DNA of 64,000 bases from Atherix ibis (lineage: Eukaryota; Arthropoda; Insecta; Diptera; Athericidae). Location: positions 42,421,920 to 42,485,919 of the forward strand of contig OY282606.1 of NCBI GenBank assembly GCA_958298945.1. Direction: 5' to 3'. The notes under the pieces were generated by a model. That model saw only the letters and a list, made by a program, of their open reading frames with translations, was not told where the DNA came from and did not search any database. Shown in pieces: positions 37,170-49,678 of the stretch (position 1 is the stretch's first letter; each line of letters begins with the position of its first letter). The translations under genes were made by a program, and so were the position numbers.

Positions 37170-37691
37170 TTTGCTTAATACAGATATGTTCGTGTTTGTT
37201 TGGTTGTGGTTGTAGTGATTGTTATTTAAATTTTTTGTTGTGGTATTGATGGATTGGTTTAGTCTGGCTCTTTTCGTGGATTTTGTGGTAGAGGTATATC
37301 CCTTTCGAGAATTGAAAGGGATATAACTGTATCTGGTGGCGAGGGGGGGTCCGGTGGCCTGACGTCGACGTCCACGTCCATTGTTATGGGTTCAACAACA
37401 CTTAATTTTACTCGATTTTCACTTCACACGTAAGGAAAAAAAAAACAAATATTAAAAAAGGTCAAAACTATTAAAAAAGGTCAAAACACTGATAGAATTT
37501 ACGCGTGAAGAGAGAAAAATCAAATATTTTCACCGAATCTACGTAGCGATATAAGTACGTCCGCACTGGTACGCAGTGTGGACGGGAATGTCCGGAGAAT
37601 GCTTATATTACTTCTGCTTTTTCTTAAGTAAAAATACTATTCATCGGAAAAGTCATCATTGCTTGCTTCCATGAGAGTCGTTAAAGGAATG

Positions 37692-37704
37692 AGAGATAAC
37701 GCTT
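37692..37704. repeat. right copy of the LINE target-site duplication
   Basis: The 13-base string agagataacgctt here is identical to 31977-31989 at the other edge of the LINE, marking the original insertion site. Confidence 0.85.
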
Positions 37705-37916
37705 ATTCATTAAGATTCATCCACCTACTAACCCTGCAACGACAGTTACGACAGACATGACTATTTATTGAATACTTTTCAAATCAATTAACAATACATT
37801 GAAACAAGGAACTAAAGTGAAATAAAATATAAAATGACTATGCGCAAGTACACATTTTAAAGCCAACCATACGCAATTACATAAAAAATACAATATACAA
37901 ATGGAAAATCACAATT

Positions 37917-39003
37917 TTAACGTATCGCCTGCGACATATGCAGTGGTGTGACCATTAGTTCTAGTTCAGCATCTTTAAGATTAGCTCCACGTAAATTGGC
38001 CTCTTGTAAATCACTTCCGGATAAATTACACCGTTCAAGATCGGCTCCAGCTAGAACGGCCGCACGCAAATTGCAATTCTTCATATTTGCGTCCTTTAAA
38101 TTGGCTACTCTTAGATTAATACCAGCCATATTGCTACCTTCTAGGCAAGCACCCTTTAAATTCACTCCTTCCAGGTTAGTTCTAACACCAGTCGGATCTT
38201 CAAAATTACATCCTTGCAGATAAGCACCTTCCATATTCGCACAGAGCGCACGCACCGACACTAGCTGAGCATTCTTCAAATTAGCATAAGATAAATCGGT
38301 CCTTTCCAAACAGCAATATGTCAAATTAGCATGAGAAAGATTACATCGTTGCAAACAAGCGTACTAAAAATATGTTTGAGAAAATCAAAATAATTTAAAA
38401 AAAATTTTCAATCATTTTCACCTTAAAGTTAATATTTCGAAAGTCCAATTTACGTAGATCGGCCCCAGCTAAATTTATGCCTTGGAACCGCAATTCCGAA
38501 ATATAAGATGTTTGGATGAGGGCCAGAATAACATCCTTTCGTGTTAATGGCATATTGTCCATGTGAATTTTGGAGCTAACTAACATTAGCTCTTCTAACC
38601 TTGGAAGAAGACTTTCTATCCCGAAAAACTTTGCTTCTTCGTATATGCCGGCCACGTTTAGGTTGGAGTCGTAAATTAGTTCACCATGTCGGAGATAATT
38701 CAGCAGGGGTTCAAAGTACTTTGGACTTCGATCGATTAAGTAGGCACCATTCTCATCAACGTTACTTGGATTCATGGCACAGTCTTGGGAGAACATCCTA
38801 GCTAACATACTGTTTGGCTCTTTATGTATCAATGTGCTGCTAGTGGTAACAAAAACCTTTCCCCCCACATTCAGCTTTATCCATTTAGATGAATATTCAG
38901 CCAATTGCGAATCATCTCCCTCGCATTTCCTTGGCAGTGATCCAAAAACTTGCATTGGAGTCGCATTATGTGATTTATCTGCCAGAACTCGCTCCTCCGA
39001 CAT
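37917..39003 (-). CDS. KCTD9: KCTD9-like BTB / pentapeptide-repeat protein (two exons)
   Basis: Homologue of KCTD9, a BTB-domain protein thought to act as a substrate adaptor for Cullin-3 ubiquitin ligases. Exon 1 is 39003-38422 (194 codons, donor AAG|GTGAAA); exon 2 is 38363-37917 (acceptor tttttag); total 342 residues. The BTB/T1 domain starts at residue 40 (KWIKLNVGGKVFVTTSSTL) and runs to about 138 (IDRSPKYFEPLLNYLRHGEL). Pentapeptide repeats A(D/N)LXX begin near residue 170 in exon 1 (GINLAGADLRKLDFRNINF) and fill exon 2 (CNLSHANL, ADLERCNLSGSDLQEANL, RGANLKDAEL). They predict a right-handed quadrilateral beta-helix. The ~85-residue N-terminal domain of human KCTD9 (389 residues) is absent, and no upstream exon was recognised. 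It is head to head with lost, 2.0 kb apart. Confidence 0.95.
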
Positions 39004-41045
39004 AATATCGTTGATAAGTTACTCTGAAACGATTACGGTTTCTCCTAAACAACGAAACTTTAACTTTTGCGCTTTTCAAACTAGTATGCGATTAATGTGA
39101 CGATTATTGTTTACATTTGATTAATCGCATTTCAAACCAGTGTCTAGTCGGCAGATGATATTGAAAATTTAACAAAACAAATGTTTGCTACTATACACAA
39201 GCCTAAAATTGAATGAGTGGAAATATAATTGTGCACTTACTAATTCAAAAAAAATCTCGTCCGCTTATCTTTATTGAATCGTTCATGGGGTCACTTACTG
39301 TACGATGCAAAAATTTTAAAAAGAAAAACCACTGTACATTCTTATTCGCCGTCATGACAAAAAAATCTTCTTTGGCACACCCTGTACGAAAAATGACAAT
39401 TATTTGTTATTGAAATAAATTTATGGGCTGCCAGATTTGTATAATATTTTTGACGTTTTTAAGCTATACGATCAAAATTTTCAATTCTACGATCAAAATT
39501 AATAAAAATATATATTAATTTATAAATGCTTATTGAAAAGCCAAAAGAATATAATAGATAAATATTAAAATAAAAATATAAATTTTAAATTTTCGAAAAT
39601 AATTGATTTATTTGTATTTAAACTTTTTTTTTGAGCTTTTTTTACAACAATTTTTATTCTCACAAAATATATAGTAATCCTCAGGCAAGCGTTTAGAAAT
39701 TTATGGTATATAAATAATTTTAATTACATTTTCGAATAATAGAAATTATTATAATGTTATATATACAAAACAAAGCGAATTTTGGTCAGTTCTAGTATTA
39801 CATAAAATCTAGGCTTAAAATTTAAATAACTATAAATATAATTATAGGATTGGAATATTTTTGCAAATCATTGAATTACATTAATTTTACTGTCTTTTAA
39901 ATTACTGAAAAGCAATTATAAAATTATTTTTTTTGGATGAATTAATAAATAAAGAATTTTCTATTGTATATAATAATAAAAACAAGTTATTTAAAAACTT
40001 TTTCATTTTTTACTCAAGATTTACTATGTTAACAATTGACTTGTCTTTATATTTTAAATAATTTCAAAGAAAATAATTTTGGAATACTATTAATAATTAT
40101 TATGAATTTTCAAATATCTTGAAACTATCCTTATTTAGATGTATTAACCATGTTTTGGATATGTAATTTAATGTAATATCATATAAAACTGTTTTTATTT
40201 TAGTATATTTTTTTTAAATATGGATTTATTTATACCAATTTAATTGGTATTAACATAACTGACAATAGCTTATAATAATTTCATAAATAGACATTTTTAT
40301 AAAATTTTCATAAGTTTATTTAGAAAAAAACTCTCATCGTATAAAAATAATCGAAGAATAAATTTATAAAGTCCATTTTATAGGTTATATTTAGTTAATA
40401 TAATATTATATGATTCATTAATTAGAAGTCTTTTATTAAAAATGTCTAAAAATATACAAATATTACAAACATATAATATTTAAATATTAAATATTACTTT
40501 TATCATTTTAATTTTTAACTAATTAATTTGATATTTTTTTACTCTTGAATATTAATAATTTTGTAATAAATATATATATATTAAATAGAAATACCAACAA
40601 AAATAATTAATTTAATTATTGAAATTGAAATTATTTTGCTAGGTGACGATATAATTTGAATCGAACAAAACTTGGCAGCATAAGTTTAAAGTTTCGTACT
40701 GCCATCTATAAATTTAGATTAGATTTATTTTTTGTACTTTGTTATTACTCTTTCTATGACGCTATGTTGGCATCAATGTTTTCAGGCAGTGCGTTCTCTG
40801 GTGCTCTTATGTTTCTTGCTGTTCCGCCTAAGTCGCCACCACATTTTTACTATTCTGGAGCAGTAAACGTAGGGAGATAAATCGCTTCTATTTTTATATC
40901 TGACGCGAAAATAATTTTATATTAATACAAAGTGTATGTTTAAATATACTTACGCATATATTGCAATTATTGGTTTTTTTTTATATAAATTTTATTAAAA
41001 ATTGGTGTAGCAATTGAGATTTTGTTCAAATTTTCAAGAGATAAA
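39004..41045. other. intergenic DNA between divergent KCTD9-like and lost
   Basis: 2.0 kb of mostly AT-rich sequence that must contain both promoters. A less AT-rich island at about 40,740-40,880, some 200 bp upstream of the lost start codon, is the best candidate for its promoter or 5' UTR. No repeat or RNA gene was recognised. Confidence 0.45.
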
Positions 41046-44000
41046 ATGGAAAACCAGACTCCCAACGAGGACACCACAAATGGGGCTGTAACCACCGTTC
41101 AAGAAGCAACTTCCACAAGTAAGTAGATTCTATTCGTGAAATTGAAATGTTTGTGGTTAAAAAAATTTATCTTTCTCGTGCGGAATTATTTTTTTTACAA
41201 TGAGTTTTTAAATAACGATTGAATGATGACAATATTCCCAAAAGAACAGTTTTTAGTAAGAATAATAAAAAAATAGCAAAAAATAAATCGTGGGTGAATG
41301 TATTTCTAAACATTTGTCTGGATTAGTAGTTTTTAAATAAAAGATTGTCTGGCTTAGTGGTTAGATTTTCGAAGGCTTAAAAATCCGGTGCAATTCCCGT
41401 TTGTTTTTTGATTCTTTGTTTTTCAACAAACAGAAATCCGCAACGCATCGGTAAAATGTTTCATACTATTGTGAAAGATGGTTGGCTAGCTAGTTCTATT
41501 TGGTATGTGCAATTGAAATATTAATAAATATATCGTGAAAGCAAACAGAAAAATTGTAAAATAAAATTAAGTAAAAAAATTTACTGGTGAATTTTGGCTG
41601 CAGAAGAGGCGAATCGTACGCGTAATTACACAATTGTCTATTTACTGGTATGTCTATGTCATTGGGCAGACTATTCAGGCGACTGCATATTTAGCGAAAT
41701 GATTCATTTACTCGCGAAGGCAGTCAGTAGTTCGCGCCATTTCGGTTTCAGATCAGATCGTCCGCTGCGTACCTATGTAGTTGCTTTTCTCCATATCCAC
41801 TTTGTACGGAAAAAAATACTCACAAGTTGTGTTATTTACCTTACGAAAACATCAACTCGAATATATGAACAATCATTTAAATCAGATCTAGTGTGTTTTG
41901 ATTTAAATCAAACTGCTTTTCATGCGGTGATACAATTTGCATTCAATTTTGTCGAAGTATTTTCAACTTAATAGGAAAAACTAGCTCCGAGATAAGGTCG
42001 GCCGGCCAATTTTGGCTAAAATTCTTCACTAAATGCAAAGCGGTTTTTATAGTTGCGAGCAATCGTTACGTCAATAATAAACATTAACTATTAAAAAAAT
42101 TTGAGAGATAGTCCGATACGCGTTCTTTTTTAAGACAATATTTTAAAATTATTGATAAGGAAAAAAAATGGTCTGTAATATTTCAGACACTTTGGAAAAG
42201 CCTATTCAAAAAGGAGGACTTCGAACGGCTATATGGAAAAAGTTCAAGGACGAGAAAATTATCGTACCATCTGGTCGATCCTTCAGAATATTCAAGAGAA
42301 TACCCATTTTTGTTGGAAACGACGAGGCTGCTGCTGCTTTAGCTGAAACTGAAGAATTTAAAAATGCCAGTAAGTGTATTTGGAATAATTAACTTTTATT
42401 TTTTTCAAATCAATAACAAAACAACTTTTCAATCATTTTTATCTAATAATTTATTTTTACATAGAGAACATTGCAATTAATTATGATCGGGCATTGGATT
42501 CAGTTAAATTACAATGCATTTCTGCTGGTAAGAATTTGTATTTATCACCATATCGAAAATGGAATACACTTTATACAAAAGTTGAATGTGCTTCCGATGC
42601 TGATGAAAAAACTAAAAAGAATGCTTTGAGATCTATTCGCCAATTGAAAGATCAAAATGATGGTAAGTAATTTATATTTAATAAATATTGTAGTTATAGT
42701 GAAAATATTTATATTTTTAAATTGAGAAAATAAAATTGAAATCTTTTATGATTTAGAAAATAAAATTGCAATGGATTTAATTGTTGTCGGGTCCGTTGTG
42801 GTTTCACGCGATGGTCACAGAATTGGTACCGGAAAAGGTTGGAATGACTTGTACTTTGGCGTTTTAATAAAAGCCGGAGTAATAACTCCGCAAACTCTTA
42901 TAGTTACTATTGTTCATGATATTCAAGTAAGTTTATTATATTTTCAAATATTCATTTAAAAATGTTAATTCTATTTTTTGTAATATGTTAAGGTAAATGA
43001 CGATATGCCGGACAGTGTTTTCCAGAAATATGATATGCCAGTTGACATAATCGTAACACCAACTGAAATAATCCGTGTTTCTAAAAAATTGCCACGTCCT
43101 GATGTTATATATTGGGATATGCTGTATGAAAGACGTGTTAAGAACAATCCAGTTTTACTAGCAATCAAAGAAATCGAAGAAAAGTAAGATGAACAATTTT
43201 TATTTATTTAATTTCTTTTATAAATTCAACTATTTTCATTTAATCAGTAATCAAATAATCAAAAAAGTATTTCCAAGCGATTAATAATAATTATCTATTA
43301 TAATTGGTTGTGTGTGCAAAGGTTTTCTTAATTTCAATTTTTGTTGTTTTTCTTTTTTTGATCTCAATTCTCTTCTGTTTAAATTTGTTTTTGGTTTTTT
43401 TTGTGTGAACCCTATTCGTGATAAATTAGAGCTCTTATCAGCAAATTTTTTAGTTTCGTTAGCATTTAATACTATGTATGTTGTAAAGTGTGTATTATTA
43501 TATAATAATATTTTTGTTATATTTCGTTTGTATTTTTCCAGAGAGGGTAAAGTAGTAACACTGAGACCTGACGGCCCCGATTCAGCCGAGAATACAAGGC
43601 GAAGACCTTTTCCTCGTCGCAATAGGAGATTACCACGTAAAGATACTGATACGACTAATGAAAATGTAAGCATATTTAATGCTGAATGAAATTAAATTTA
43701 AAAAAAAACTATTGATTTATTTAGTTTGTAAAATTTTCAGAAGATAAATTTATAAATTTCTATTTTTATAGCAGGAAAATGTTACATCTAGACCTCAAAA
43801 TAGGAGACCAAGATTTCCTAGATCTAGAAAATCGAAAGTGAGTACATGCTCTAGATTGATTGGGTTTTAAAAATGTAATTATTTTATAATTTTAATTTTA
43901 GAGTGAAAACGAAGGCGAACAATCTTCGAACGAAAATAAAGAAGGTAAAGTTATTCGTAAAAAGCGAAACAATTTCTGTGTTGAAGTATCGAATATAACA

Positions 44001-44358
44001 AAAGGTGTTCGTGTCAAAGATTTAAAAACAGAACTGAGAAAACGAGGATGCAATCCTGTTCATATATCATGGAAAGGTGAGCTACTTGTTATTATGATTT
44101 TAATTATATATAATTTATTAAACATTTTATATTATTTTTATAATAGCCGGCTTTGGAAAATGCCGTTTACATTTTCCAAAACGTAATAACAAAGAAGTTG
44201 AAACTCAAATGGATGAATTACTCGAATCACTATCAAACCTAACAGTTACTGTTCAGGATGGTGATAAGTTAGAAAGCATCAAGTTATCAGTTGATATTTT
44301 GAAACCCAAAGAAGAAGCTGTTACTAATTCTGAATTAGTTGATACCACGGCTGTTTAG
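41046..44358 (+). CDS. lost: lost / MTHFSD homologue, methenyl-THF-synthetase-domain RNA-binding protein (nine coding exons)
   Basis: Homologue of vertebrate MTHFSD and of Drosophila lost, reported to act with RNA-binding proteins in germ-plasm mRNA localisation. Exons: 41046-41118, 42187-42369, 42465-42662, 42757-42926, 42993-43183, 43542-43665, 43772-43837, 43902-44076, 44147-44358. All junctions keep phase and the total is 1,392 nt, 463 residues (human 383). The methenyl-tetrahydrofolate synthetase-like domain (about residues 30-265) shows LRTAIWKKF, LDSVKLQC, MDLIVVGSVVVSRDGHRIGTGKGWNDL, LIVTIVHDIQV and MPVDIIVTPTEIIRV. A basic Arg/Pro/Asn-rich linker (RRRPFPRRNRRLPRK) leads to a degenerate RRM-like C-terminus (NNFCVEVSNITKG...GFGKCRLHFPKR). 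Whether it has catalytic activity cannot be told here. Exon 7 has a tandem acceptor (tagcag) that would include or skip one Gln. An in-frame ATG at 42168 could start a shorter form. Confidence 0.94.
41343..41415 (+). other. possible tRNA-derived fragment in lost intron 1
   Basis: TGGCTTAGTGG fits the pol III A-box consensus, and GGTGCAATTCC about 35 bases later fits the B-box with one mismatch. The D and T stems do not pair well and no clean acceptor stem forms, so it is not a working tRNA. It could be a decayed tRNA pseudogene or a SINE head. Confidence 0.3.
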
Positions 44359-47300
44359 AACTGTTTGAAGATCATGCTCTATTGGATGTTGTTTTTTTTT
44401 TTTTTGTTTTGGATATTATTGATTGCATCGAATTATAAAAAAACAGATCGTTCGAATCAAAGAGAAGAGAAGTTTAGAGAAAAAAGAAAAAAACAATATG
44501 AAGAAATGGACAAAACACTATTATATACAATAGCTTTTTTGTTATAGTTTTATTGCTGCAAAACTATATTTCTCCCATTTTATTGAAATATTTCTTGTAA
44601 TAAATATTACTAATTTTTTTTTTTAAAATTATATCTTACACGTTTATAATATAATATGAATTGCAAGTAATAAAAGAAATATTAATAAAAAAATGAAGAA
44701 AAAAAATATACTAAAGAAAATATTTGCATGAAGTTAACAATTATATACTAAGAAAGCATAATTATGATATGGATTTAATTATAATTATTTATATATATAT
44801 ATATATATATATCATGTAATTCTAAATGCAACTAAGATTTTTTATTTTTTAGATAAATTCATATCAATTAATATTTTTTACATTTTAAAATTAGATTGGA
44901 TTATTGAGAACGAAAATTGATTCGAATTTTTTTATCTGAAGTACTTTTAACATTGAAAAATAAATATGTAATTTAAACTTGTCTTTTAAAAATCCAAAAT
45001 ATTTATAATAAAAATTGTTGCGCATTTAAAAAAAATGCTGATTATGCATGTTCACATTTGTTTTCAGCAATATTTTTTTATAGATAGCCAATTTTTTCCA
45101 TTAGAATTTTTTTGAAAGTAATTTAAAATATATATACTTCAATCAGTATGATATTGGTAACAAAAATAGTAAAATAAAATGAATTTATTTAATTAAAATT
45201 TACATATTTATATATATAAACATTTTTAACATAGGTGGATGTCTTCGTTGCATACTCATTTAAACCATAATTAAACAATGATATGCAGCTGCACTTAACA
45301 AAAGCAACGTATTTTTTATATAATATAAGTTAATTATGGAACGTATATGCACACAAATTTATTGGCTTTTAAAATTGATTTTACTGTTAGTGCGGACAGA
45401 AAGGAAAAAAAATTTGTTTAATAGTGAACGGTTATATAAGTTGTGAATTAAAATTCGAAAAAAGATCATTGGTTATCAAATAAATTTCAGAATAAAAAAT
45501 TTAAAACAAACAGGAGATAAACGAAAATAGTAACAGAAAAGCTTTAATAAATTAATAATCACCTATGAGATTTTTTTAAAGAAAAATCCAAAAAAAATCA
45601 CTGCAACAAAATTTATATTTAAAGTAGATTTATATTTATAAAAAAAAGTGAATAAACTGAAGAACAGACAACGTACATAAACAAAGAAATTGTTACATGA
45701 GTATAGAAATGCATGCTGGAATACTAATAGAATTATAATAAAAGTAGAGAAGTCTTATCAGTGATGCAGGCTATTTTTGATTGAATTATGTAATTGCCTT
45801 TTCACGCGAGTATGTATTATAAAAAAATAAAAAATAATTTTAAAACATTGCAAACAACGAAATTTTCTTAAATAAAAGTAAAATAATAAAAACTGAGTAA
45901 GAAACAATTGTTCAACAATAATTTTAACTTATTGATGAGATTATCCAAGCTAAGACTGTTTAAGACTTTCATGTGAATTAACATTTTTTTTTAATAATAG
46001 ATTATATATTTTATATAATGAATAAAAAAGAAAATTTACAGAAAGAAAACGCATAACTTTATATAAATCTATTTACATTTTCTTAACGGAGTTTTTATAG
46101 AGAATTTTTATTTAATAAAAGGAAAGATAATATATAATTGTATAAATATATTTATATATATATAATAAAAAGAGTTTTTGTTTTTTTTTGTCACTTATCA
46201 CAGACATGGACGAAAAAGTTTTATCGCATTAAGATTTTAAGGCTATCGGATGGATGCATGCCATTGTTGGTATTGAATAAATTCTTGTTATTAATAATAA
46301 TTAGAAATTTCATTATTTTGTTTTTATTATCTACATAATGCTAAATTTTTTAGTTCATGGGTAATAATATATTTCTTCTTTTAAAACTAATTCAACATAA
46401 TTCAGTATTCAACTAATGGTGGTGGAGGCTCTACATCATGGCAAACAATAATTTCAGTCTTGTGAAGACAAACAGCCTGAATCGGTAGCGATATTCCCAT
46501 CATTTAATAGGTCAACTAATACAAAGCCAGTCTGATTATTTGATTATGGAGAGATAATCAACTTACTTAAAGTCCGAATGGTTCATAGTGAACTCAACTA
46601 CAATATTCTTTTAAATAACAATACTCGTTTATCTGAGTCCTGTTCCCCTCTACTTTGAATTCCTTACATACTAAACAATTATTCTGTGATTATCCAAAAA
46701 TTTTTTTTATTAAAGAATTTCTGAACTCAACAATTACCATCTATTGTCTTCATCTTGACGCACTCAAAGATATTGATATTCATCAAATTTAACGATAATT
46801 TTATAAAACACGATTTTTCAAGACGCACTAGTTGCGCTACAAAAATAAACTCTGCTACCTATCCATGGGAGACTCTGAATAAACCAACAATTGTCCACTA
46901 TTATCCACCATAATTTGAATATTGTTTTCTACACATATGACAATATGCGCAATTTTTAAAATGTAAATTTAGTCATATTTTCATCAGATGAGTTTGGATA
47001 CAAATATATTTTCCTAATAAAGCCTTTATCGACATTTTATTCCATATTTAATATAATTGGTGATGCTTTTTAATGCATGAAAAATTCCGCTAATCGATCG
47101 TTGATAAGAGGACGTGCCGGAATTTTTCGCAACCGGTTTGTATAAAAATACAGTAAGCAAATTTATTATTCAATATATTATATATAATTATGATAATAAA
47201 TAATTTAATCGAAGAAAATGTTTTATATTCCATTTATTGGGATCAATTGAATTTTATATGCATTACCATATTCTTACAGATAGTTAAAATACTTATTACA

Positions 47301-47509
47301 GAATGGTGCAACAGTCCTCACTTGATTTTCTAAGGCAGTTATTTTGTTTGTGAATAAGAATTAGTTTGTTGATTATTTAGATGTTCAAATTTTTTTCCAT
47401 TCCCGAAGATAATATCGGCGAAGTAACCGTCCCCGAATCACAGGATTTGCTATAAGTTTTCTCAAAACTTCGAAATAGAAATTCTATTTTTTTTGTCGGA
47501 TATTCTTCT
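44359..47509. other. 3' UTR of lost and AT-rich intergenic DNA
   Basis: 3.1 kb of strongly AT-biased DNA. AATAAA at about 44,600 may end the lost mRNA. A (TA)n microsatellite lies near 44,790-44,812. A less AT-rich stretch at 46,420-46,960 and 47,330-47,500 may be old mobile-element sequence, but I could not assign it. Confidence 0.5.
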
Positions 47510-49678
47510 TTACGGGTTTGTGGCGTGATCGTATGGACTCGTTACTTTAAAAAAATAAATGCAAAGAAAGAGGAGACATATTTCCTTGAATAGCCGAGAC
47601 TCCAAATTTCTGTCTTGATTACGATGAATTTCCAGAGGAACTCCAAATTGGCAAAGCACTTCTGTAACTAGCCTTTCCACTATTGTTATGGCTTCCTGAT
47701 TCGATGTTACAAACGCCTCTAGCCATTTTGTAAAGAAGTCCAGCACTACGAGTATGTACCGGTTTTCGCTTTCTGTAGTAGGGAAAAGTCCCGCTACGTC
47801 CAGCATTAACCTTTCACATGGAGCACGGACATTCTAAAGTTTCATCGCACCTTGGTTTCTTGTAAATCGTACTCTTGTAATTGCTCGATGCAGCGTGCTG
47901 CCTACCCTTCAGAGTAACCACTTTACTTCAGCATGATCTATTCTAAGGAGAATAAAGTCCAATCTGGTTATGCAGTCATCGACGCTATCTACCACTATAG
48001 CGGTATGTCGATAGGTGTTTTCTCCAAATTTAACCTTCACCCCCTTTTCTCCACGGAAGTGTGTGTATATATGGCTTTTGCCAAACCGTGTTATCATGTG
48101 ATGATTGTTTTGGCATTTATTCGGTTCACGATCCATCTGTGCGACGCGCAACTGTTACCCTCTATTCGTAGTGTTTGGCACCCTCACATCCGGCAATTTG
48201 ATCTAATGTGGCCCACTTTTCCACATCGGTAGCACCTTACATTCGACAAGCGGCCATTTGGACTCGCACCAGTATCCTCGAACATAATTACACTAAACTG
48301 GCGTATTCTCGGATCCTGACGAATTGCCTCTACCTCCAAAGCATTTTTCAAGGTGGTATGATGATATCCCAATCGTACAGCCGCCCTGACTTCTAAATTC
48401 CTTATCCCGTCGATAAATGCTTGGACCAGTATTTTATCGATATGCCTCCCGCACCTACTTCTCAATTTCCGGCGCCCGCTGTTGGAGACCCTAATTATGA
48501 CGTTGAATCCGATCTTTTAGCTGTACTCGGAAGACATGCTCCAGATAGCTCTCTCCATAGCGCGATTTCAGAGCTAATAAGCAATCGTATGTGACTTTAC
48601 CACCAAGAGTTCTCAATTGTTTAACTTCAGCCATCATATTCCATTCCACTATGTTGGCTTCAGTCCTAACCTTTTCTTCTACTAGATTGACTTCAATCAT
48701 CACCTTATGTTCTACTTGGTTTACATTGGATTCCACTTCCTTCCTTCAGCCTATCTTGGGATTCTTTGAAGACTGCCACAAATTTTTGTTGGTGCTTTTG
48801 GTACGCCGAAAGTTGTACCTCTAGACGACGGCTTTGTTCTTATTGTCGACGATTCTGTTCTTTTTGATCAAGTCTTAGCTGCTCCTGTAGACGCCGATTT
48901 ACATCTTTAATGAAGGCCAATAAATCCGACAACGATTGCAGGCTGTCTGGTCACAGAAAAATTTGCGCGCATTTATACCTCATTGGAAATCAGACTGTCT
49001 TGGTATTTTCGACATTTTTCGCATAATACTCAATATTGCTCGTAATCAAATGTTAATGAAAATTTTTAATAAAAAGTCACAATTTATTCAACCAATGATA
49101 ATGACAAGTACAGGAAAATAAACAGAGGTACTAAGCCGAATCGATTGCGAACGCGATCACTTGCTCAATTCGGACTGATTTCACTCTGAATGCACTCGCA
49201 CACACACCACCGTACACTTTACAATGTCCCACTTCTGACACCAAAATTTTACAATTCAAAGTAGATTCGATAGAGACGGTAAAAGACAAAAATAAAATGT
49301 TGCACAAATTACGAAACGTCCACACAATACTTTATTTACTACAATTACTTCATATACAAATTACGCAGCGTATATGCATCACCGCTTACAATCGCTGTTC
49401 CGACTCAACTAAAAGGCACGCAGAATGTCTGGCGAACGGAGCACAAATTTCTATAAAAATATTACGATCTAACGTAGATGCGATGGATAGAGTAAAATAC
49501 AAAAATAAATGCTACACAAATTACGTACCGTCTACTCCAACCGATGTTCCGACTCAACTAAAACTAAAACTAAAACTAAACTAAACTCTTTCTCGCGAGC
49601 AGCGCTTGTATTCAAACTCTCTGGAACTGGTTTTCTGAAATATTCTAAAACACGCCAGAGTCATACTACGACGTAACA
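47510..49678 (-). mobile_element. degenerate Ty3/gypsy LTR retrotransposon, 5' LTR plus collapsed interior
   Basis: Minus-strand remnant. A putative 5' LTR at about 49678-49245 starts TGTTACGTCGTAGTATGACT and is followed by a primer-binding-site-like TGGTGTCAGAAGTGGGA at 49243-49227. Coding relics then run leftward: gag (48736-48491, with LLALKSRYGESYLEHVFRVQ; 48465-48184, with the zinc knuckle CYRCGKVGHIRSNC), a protease-like piece (48151-47909), and the start of an integrase core (47806-47510: LDVAGLFPTTESENRYILVV, then FFTKWLEAF and FGVPLEIHRNQDRN). The frames are mutually shifted. Reverse transcriptase and RNase H are missing between protease and integrase, and no 3' LTR was found. The second integrase Asp region reads HRNQDRN where HSDQGRN is usual. 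Confidence 0.8.
49260..49565. repeat. imperfect internal direct repeat within the gypsy LTR
   Basis: A block beginning gtagattcgatagagacgg (49261) recurs as gtagatgcgatggatagag (49471), both followed by an acaaaaataaa stretch and cacaaattacg; gttccgactcaactaaaa also occurs at about 49398 and 49548. This suggests an old duplication inside the LTR. Confidence 0.6.

Larger units (their letters stand above)
31990..37691 (-). mobile_element. I-type non-LTR retrotransposon (LINE) with RNase H, near full length
   Basis: A 5.7-kb element on the minus strand, flanked by a 13-bp target-site duplication agagataacgctt (31977-31989 and 37692-37704). The 3' end (left) carries a short tail of four CAAA-type repeats, seen on the plus strand as (TTTG)n. 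The 5' end lies next to the right duplication with about 300-520 bp of leader. ORF1 encodes a gag-like protein with three zinc knuckles, and ORF2 encodes an apurinic-type endonuclease, reverse transcriptase and RNase H. An RNase H domain with three CCHC knuckles in ORF1 points to the I/LOA part of LINE diversity; the exact clade needs a phylogeny. The copy is inactivated by an ORF2 frameshift and a changed catalytic residue (see the ORFs). Confidence 0.93.

Noticed and set aside
40656..40880. 74-codon plus-strand frame upstream of lost
   Set aside because: No recognisable domain. It lies where the lost promoter or 5' UTR is expected; the locally higher GC explains the open frame.
41594..41971. 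125-codon plus-strand frame in lost intron 1
   Set aside because: No homology recognised and not in phase with exon 2 through a convincing junction; could be a 5' UTR of an alternative first exon but not a protein I can support.
46138..46338. 66-codon plus-strand frame
   Set aside because: Low-complexity Tyr/Ile/Lys start derived from TA repeats; no support.
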